The translations under genes were made by a program, and so were the position numbers. The notes under the pieces were generated by a model. The model had not been told where the DNA came from, did no database searches, and saw nothing but the letters and a program-made list of their open reading frames with translations. Shown piece by piece: positions 7,150 through 10,963 of a stretch of 10,963 nt of DNA (position 1 is its first letter; each line of letters starts with the position of its first letter). The stretch comes from Spraguea lophii (Eukaryota; Microsporidia; Spragueidae), in contig LDOQ01000205.1 of the NCBI GenBank assembly GCA_001887945.1, forward strand, positions 1 through 10,963, read 5' to 3'.

Positions 7150-8715
7150 TTAAGACAAGCATGCTTTAATTACGCAGAATAGAAATAGAATACAAAGCAG
7201 GGCCAGTGGAATAGCCATCAACTTACGGTTACTACAAAAACGGCATGATTTTGTAGTAGCTTCTTCATCATTAGATTCAATAGAATAAATAGATAAGTCG
7301 GATCCATATAAATCATTTATCCTTATTGAAGTCCCAGTTTCTAAGATTGGAATATCGGATTCAATTATTGAAATTTTATCGAAATCTATTTCTGCTTTTT
7401 TAATTGGTCGCCAATGTTTTGTATGTGATATATTTTTTATTTCATTTCCATATTCTGTTATTTTTAACTCTTCTTCTTTGATATAATCTTTACAAAGTTT
7501 CGCTTGAAAATTATGATCGTTGCAATGATGTTCATATTTGATATTATTTGAAGATGTATCGTAAGAAATTTCAGCTTTTATCTCCATAGAATTTCTAATA
7601 GATACACTTAAGTTATCGTCACGCTCCGTTGTATTTAAATTACTCGAAGAACTATTTTCATTATGTATAATTACACTTGTATTTGTTGCATAATCAATTT
7701 CTGGGATTTCCATTGATATTCTAGTTGCTTCGTCGTATAACTGATCTTTCAGGCTTTTATCTATTGAAAAATTACATGTATCTTCTAAATACATCTGATC
7801 ATCTTTCATATTATCTAAGACATTAGAAGATTTTTCATACAACTTGCTTTCTTCAATTAAATATGTATGTTGGATTATATTTTCTTCTTTTTTTATTTGA
7901 GTTTTTAAAACCTCACCCAAGTTACATATCTCAGCAAATTCGCAATTAATTATTTTTCTATTTTTATCAATTTTCTGTAAAAAAGATTCGTCAGATTTTT
8001 CTATTAATGCATAGTGTTCTTTTTTTAAAACTTCAAATTCTTCACAATCTAATGTTATTCTCCTCTTTTTATTTTTCGAATTTCTTCTTTCAAACACATT
8101 AAACAACTTTTCTCTGTTATTTACAATATAATTTAAATTGCAAATTTCCATTTCAATTCTTTTTGCTTTGATATATATTAATCCAAGCTGGAATATGTCA
8201 TCTACAATGTCTATAGATAAATATTGACTGGAAGAATTATCAATATCACAGCCATCTTCTATTTCCAACTGCGCCGTAATACAAACATTTTTTATTTTGT
8301 AATATCCATGTAACATCATTGAATTAACCTCTTCAAAGTCGGTTACAAATTTGAAATTTTCTTTATCAAGTTTTTCCTTCAATGGTGCAAAATCATTTTC
8401 TAAATATTTCATATAAGAAATAAAACTTTGAACAAATAACATAATCTTTGATAGATACTCTTTAACATCGTGATTCTTTAATTGAATATATTTTTTTGAC
8501 ATCCCGGGTTTTAAATGTTGAATAGTTTTTATTGGACCATTGTGTTCATCAGTAACTTCATCACAAAAATTATTTAACCGAATTTTTAATGCTTCGAAAT
8601 CATCATCATATAATGACTTCTTATCAGTAGTATTATAATTTTGTCTAAGTAGACTATTCTCTCTTTTTATTTCTGCAAATGCCGTAAGAATACGCATACA
8701 ATATAAAAATATCAT
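7150..8715 (-). CDS. Unrecognised membrane-anchored protein, hypothetical
   Basis: I do not recognise this family. From the preferred ATG at 8715 it is 521 aa. The N-terminus (about 1-14, MIFLYCMRILTAFA) is hydrophobic and could be a short signal peptide ending at AFA. The centre is charged, mainly helical and possibly coiled (about 30-290), followed by an acidic Ser/Asn-rich stretch (about 290-480). Near the end, a CRFC pair (491-494) and basic NRK precede one hydrophobic segment (499-516) and a KACLS tail. With a signal peptide it would be a type I membrane protein. The basic residues before the membrane segment instead suggest a tail anchor facing the cytosol. An ATG at 8814 would add 33 in-frame residues. 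The 8715 start is preferred because CCCC lies 15-18 nt upstream, but this is uncertain. A lineage-specific membrane or secreted protein is plausible. Confidence 0.75.
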   Translation of the reverse strand: MIFLYCMRILTAFAEIKRENSLLRQNYNTTDKKSLYDDDFEALKIRLNNFCDEVTDEHNGPIKTIQHLKPGMSKKYIQLKNHDVKEYLSKIMLFVQSFISYMKYLENDFAPLKEKLDKENFKFVTDFEEVNSMMLHGYYKIKNVCITAQLEIEDGCDIDNSSSQYLSIDIVDDIFQLGLIYIKAKRIEMEICNLNYIVNNREKLFNVFERRNSKNKKRRITLDCEEFEVLKKEHYALIEKSDESFLQKIDKNRKIINCEFAEICNLGEVLKTQIKKEENIIQHTYLIEESKLYEKSSNVLDNMKDDQMYLEDTCNFSIDKSLKDQLYDEATRISMEIPEIDYATNTSVIIHNENSSSSNLNTTERDDNLSVSIRNSMEIKAEISYDTSSNNIKYEHHCNDHNFQAKLCKDYIKEEELKITEYGNEIKNISHTKHWRPIKKAEIDFDKISIIESDIPILETGTSIRINDLYGSDLSIYSIESNDEEATTKSCRFCSNRKLMAIPLALLCILFLFCVIKACLS

Positions 8716-8729
8716 TATTTGAAAAAATC

Positions 8730-8733
8730 GGGG
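8730..8733 (-). promoter_or_regulatory. Probable CCCC start signal of the membrane-protein gene
   Basis: The coding strand reads AGCTCCCCGATTTTTTC, with the C run 15-18 nt upstream of the ATG at 8715. No comparable C run precedes the upstream ATG at 8814. The distance is longer than at the best examples in this window. Confidence 0.35.
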
Positions 8734-9315
8734 AGCTGACCTATTTATATTCAATAATATGCTAGAATGTGCTAATAATCCAATATTCTGTAATAAAAAT
8801 TTACGGCTAATCATTGAATATTATAAATTAAGAAGTCTGTTTTATTCGTGTTTTAAGACAAAAATAAGAAATATACGATTATAATAATTAAAATATAATT
8901 ATTTATATAATATTACTTAAATTTTTATCGTATATCCTTTAAAACACTATGCTTTAATTTGTATACATTTTCTATATTAAATAAAAATTTAACAATTCAT
9001 TCAGAATTTAGATTTTATTATGTTTATTTTTTTTCAATGAAAAATCTATTGACTGATTTACCATAAATATATAATAATAACACACTTTAGATTGATAACA
9101 ATTTTGCATATTTTATATGTAATGAACGTCTTAGATAACATTTCAATATATTTTTTATTGTATAGTTTTCGCTTATTTTCGCAATTTTTAATATTATTTG
9201 GTTTAATGAATGGGAATTTGTATCATATCCTTCATACCATAAAATATAATAGTAAAAACACTAAGAAATATATTAAGAGGTTGGGATGAGCTAATGTAAT
9301 TTGATTATATCTTGT

Positions 9316-9331
9316 ATAATGGTTCCATTAT
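9316..9331. repeat. Inverted repeat ATAATGG/CCATTAT
   Basis: Two 7-bp arms flank TT; as RNA it would form six pairs around a GUUC loop. It is perfect and includes G-C pairs. It may belong to a structured transcript or be an isolated palindrome. Confidence 0.4.
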
Positions 9332-9373
9332 TATATTAAACCAATAGTAGGTTCATGTAATTATATTTTCTGT

Positions 9374-9395
9374 ATTGATTAATGATTCAATCAAT
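9374..9395. repeat. Inverted repeat ATTGATT/AATCAAT
   Basis: Two perfect 7-bp arms flank an 8-nt loop. It is modest evidence of structure, upstream of the G+C-richer stretch that ends in a T run. Confidence 0.4.
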
Positions 9396-9439
9396 CCCAT
9401 GTCAAGAAGAATATTAAAGATTTATTAAAGAAAAAAAAT

Positions 9440-9598
9440 GGATACACTGTGTAATCAAAAACACAATACTTTAGAACACGAGACAAGATGAAATTACTGT
9501 ACACCTGTGATGATACTAGCTAATATAAGATTGAATATACTTTTAAGCAACTGATGATCTCAAATCATGGTGTTATCAACCAGTCAGAGTTTTTTTTT
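9440..9598 (+). ncRNA. Possible Pol III-type noncoding RNA, unidentified
   Basis: This is a tentative call. The stretch has roughly 30% G+C by line counts, against about 15-22% in other gaps. It contains a short hairpin (ATGAT/ATCAT around 9554-9568) and a TGGT/ACCA pairing near 9568-9582. It ends in T9 at 9590-9598, which would serve as a Pol III terminator. GTGATGA at 9507 and CTGA at 9551 resemble C and D boxes, but I find no closing terminal stem. I recognise no U6, U1, U2, SRP, RNase P or 5S motif and no clear A or B box. The 5' boundary is a guess. Confidence 0.2.
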
Positions 9599-9662
9599 AT
9601 GATAATTAAAGTGACATTGAAAAAACAATAAACATTTTATAAAAAAAATTTATTTGAAATAG

Positions 9663-9666
9663 CCCC
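9663..9666 (+). promoter_or_regulatory. CCCC start signal of the Nup54 gene
   Basis: The sequence reads ATAGCCCCTT directly before the ATG, with the C run 3-6 nt upstream. It is nearly the same as the AGCCCTTCT before PFK and is the clearest example in the window. It fixes the start of the nucleoporin. Confidence 0.65.
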
Positions 9667-9668
9667 TT

Positions 9669-10361
9669 ATGAATAACACATTCAACATTCCAATTTCTCA
9701 GCCATCACAGATAAACATTTCATCCAACCAAACACCACAACAAACATCTTCGAACCAAGACAATATTTTACACACAATAGAACAATTAGAAAAATATTAT
9801 GATCCAACATCACCATCCTATGCTTTTAATTTTATATTTTACAATCTACACAATACAACCATATTTACCAAACCTTATGATTTCCCACAAGATTTATGGG
9901 AAAAGGCTATTTCTTGTGCACCATCAAAATATCATTATCCTGTTTTAATAAAAGACTATGATGAATTGAAAAAAAGAAATGAAATTATGAATGAAGTAAC
10001 AGAAAAGTTAAATAGTAGTAATGATGCACTTACTGATAGAATTAATAAATTAAAGATTTTTAGTATAAAAATAGATAAAAAAATAAAAGATGCAGCAAAT
10101 ACATATAGATTATTATTTAAACAAATTTATACCAAATTCAATTTGGAGAATAGATGTGAAATGAAAAATGAAATTCTTAGATTAAAAAATGAATTAGCTT
10201 ATCATGGAAAAGAAGCTGCAAATAATAAGAAAAATAAAATTGTTAATAAAAATGAAGTGTTAGAATGCATAGAAGAAATAAAAGAACAGTTGTTGCAATT
10301 AAAAGGTAAAGTAGAGAAGGAACTTAAGATAAAAGAAGATAAAGATAACATTTTTAAATAA
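9669..10361 (+). CDS. NUP57: Nup54/Nup57-family nucleoporin lacking FG repeats
   Basis: In other eukaryotes this protein forms the central-channel complex of the nuclear pore with Nup62/Nsp1 and Nup58/Nup49 through coiled coils, and its FG repeats help make the permeability barrier. The 230-aa product carries the family signature YDPTSPSYAFNFIFYNLH (44-61), Trp77 in a LWEKA context, and PVLIKDYDELKKRNE (91-105), corresponding to the Nup54 segment with FYN, W and PVL-GF-DL-R. Helical, coiled-coil-like segments follow (about 105-180 and 195-225). The first 30 residues are Gln/Asn/Ser-rich, like FG spacer sequence, but contain no FG or GLFG motif. Human Nup54 is about twice as long, so this is a compact form with the FG domain essentially lost. 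The start is set by CCCC 3-6 nt upstream. A possible AATAAA lies at 10405-10410. The assignment rests on motif recognition. Confidence 0.85.
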   Translation: MNNTFNIPISQPSQINISSNQTPQQTSSNQDNILHTIEQLEKYYDPTSPSYAFNFIFYNLHNTTIFTKPYDFPQDLWEKAISCAPSKYHYPVLIKDYDELKKRNEIMNEVTEKLNSSNDALTDRINKLKIFSIKIDKKIKDAANTYRLLFKQIYTKFNLENRCEMKNEILRLKNELAYHGKEAANNKKNKIVNKNEVLECIEEIKEQLLQLKGKVEKELKIKEDKDNIFK

Positions 10362-10538
10362 ATAATTATTTAAGCAATAATTTTAAATATTGAAATAGAT
10401 TATAAATAAATTAAAAAAATAGTTATGATTTATAAACCTCATTATCATATCAAAATAATGATTGACTAATGTAATTATAATATTTATGTTGAGTTAGTAA
10501 TCCAGTTGATGGTGTATAAATAAAAAGGTTGATACCTC

Positions 10539-10560
10539 ATTTAAACTGAAAAGTTTGAAT
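10539..10560. repeat. Nine-pair hairpin with a GAAA tetraloop
   Basis: ATTTAAACT and AGTTTGAAT pair over nine positions, including one G-U in the plus-strand RNA, and close on GAAA, a GNRA-type tetraloop. A smaller AGGT/ACCT hairpin (10526-10537) ends two bases before it. Confidence 0.45.
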
Positions 10561-10747
10561 AGTAAAATACATTATATACAAATTTCACCGATTTGAAATA
10601 TAAAATAAGGGTTGTAATTTAATTATTGTAACATTTAACAAATATAAATATATGGAGTATTTTTCAAATATCAATTTTTTTTAATACATTAGACTAGAAC
10701 CAAATGGAAAGATTTCAGTATAATTTATATATTATTATCAAATAAAG

Positions 10748-10794
10748 AAAGATAATGGTTAAAACGCTTTGCGATAAAAATAATAATTATCTTT
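10748..10794. repeat. Nine-bp inverted repeat enclosing a CGC/GCG hairpin
   Basis: AAAGATAAT at 10748-10756 pairs with ATTATCTTT at 10786-10794. The enclosed segment contains CGCTTTGCG at 10765-10773, a small G+C-only stem. The nested arrangement suggests possible RNA or DNA structure, but could be chance. Confidence 0.4.
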
Positions 10795-10879
10795 GTATTC
10801 AGGCATGATGATCATTCATTTAAATTGTACACGAGGTAATGCGTGAAATTTAGTATTTCCTAAATTATAATTTTTTACT

Positions 10880-10963
10880 ATGAATTTTCTTGTAATGAAC
10901 ATCAATTTTTTTAAAATGAAACTTTTATTTATAGAAGTTTTCGAATCTACCATGGTCTATGAC
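10880..10963 (+). CDS. Possible 5' end of a gene cut by the window edge
   Basis: An ATG at 10880 opens a frame of 28 codons that is still open at the last base. In-frame ATGs also occur at 10895 and 10916. The reading is hydrophobic at first (MNFLVMNINFFKMKLLFIEV). No C run of three or more lies just upstream, unlike the other five genes. The segment overlaps the repeat shared with the left edge, where the same frame hits a stop. It may be a real gene start, a repeat-borne reading or chance; no function can be given. Confidence 0.2.
   Translation, partial: MNFLVMNINFFKMKLLFIEVFESTMVYD
10904..10963 (+). repeat. Right copy of an outward-facing inverted repeat
   Basis: This is the partner of the repeat at 1-60, in the opposite orientation, with an identical 18-base core at 10919-10936. 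Both copies run off the window, so the full length of the repeated unit is not visible. Confidence 0.6.

Larger units (their letters stand above)
8734..9668. other. Divergent intergenic region with candidate RNA gene
   Basis: This region separates the leftward membrane-protein gene from the rightward Nup54 homologue and should contain both promoters. The left part, to about 9290, is very A+T-rich; a 65-codon reading at 9092-9289 begins at TTG and is not convincing. The part at 9300-9600 has small perfect hairpins at 9316-9331 and 9374-9395. From about 9440 it is visibly richer in G+C than other gaps, and it ends in nine T residues at 9590-9598. Confidence 0.5.
10362..10879. other. Intergenic region with small hairpins
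   Basis: This is the 3' flank of the nucleoporin gene. I see no protein gene or tRNA. Besides AATAAA at 10405-10410 it contains hairpins at 10526-10537, 10539-10560 and 10748-10794, listed separately or in the findings. The remainder is A+T-rich without recognisable content. Confidence 0.5.

Noticed and set aside
8789..8805. Minus-strand GTAAATTTTTATTACAG resembling a tiny intron after the ATG at 8814
   Set aside because: Seventeen bases is shorter than microsporidian introns I know of, it lacks the usual GTAAGT-like donor, and the preferred start at 8715 lies downstream.
9092..9289. 65-codon hydrophobic reading upstream of Nup54
   Set aside because: It starts with TTG, and the first ATG leaves only about 55 codons of Leu/Ile/Tyr/Phe-rich sequence typical of T-rich DNA, with no start signal.
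9280..9370. tRNA-like segment around GAGCTAATG and GGTTCATGTAA
   Set aside because: The partial A- and B-box resemblance fails: no acceptor stem or anticodon arm can be built and the T-loop consensus is broken.
9507..9554. C/D box snoRNA
   Set aside because: The GTGATGA and CTGA boxes are present, but the flanks form no terminal stem and I see no internal C'/D' pair. It is kept only as part of a tentative RNA candidate.

Overview
The window looks like nuclear DNA of a microsporidian, a highly reduced fungal-type intracellular parasite. The DNA is very A+T-rich. The five genes have no visible introns. The proteins are eukaryotic: a tandem two-half phosphofructokinase, RNase H2 catalytic subunit, a two-repeat Myb factor and a Nup54/Nup57 nucleoporin. 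A short run of C (CCC or CCCC on the coding strand) lies 3-18 nt upstream of the preferred start codon of all five genes, which matches the CCC-like start signal described for Microsporidia. A phosphofructokinase gene argues against glycolysis-deficient lineages such as Enterocytozoon. I cannot name the genus.

Layout, left to right. Positions 1-89 are 3' flank, and 1-60 is one copy of a short repeat. Phosphofructokinase (PFK) is on the minus strand at 90-3092. About 1.2 kb without a convincing gene follows (3093-4312). RNase H2 subunit A is at 4313-5113 (minus). A short spacer leads to a Myb/SANT protein at 5362-6252 (minus). The gap 6253-7149 holds a cluster of stem-loops. An unrecognised membrane-anchored protein is at 7150-8715 (minus). 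The divergent intergenic region 8716-9668 includes a relatively G+C-rich stretch ending in a T9 run. An FG-less Nup54/Nup57 homologue is at 9669-10361 (plus). The last 600 bases hold small hairpins, the possible start of another gene, and a second, inverted copy of the repeat at the left edge.

The genes do not form a pathway. They are independent single-gene units for glycolysis, removal of ribonucleotides from DNA, transcription, an unknown membrane role and nuclear pore structure. Each has its own CCC-type start signal. Four point left and one points right.

I found no new multi-gene system. The points most worth a second look are the outward-facing inverted repeat shared by the two window ends, the stem-loop cluster at 6651-6812, the aspartate at the catalytic position of the supposedly non-catalytic PFK half, the loss of FG repeats from the nucleoporin, the orphan membrane protein, and a possible Pol III transcript before the nucleoporin gene.
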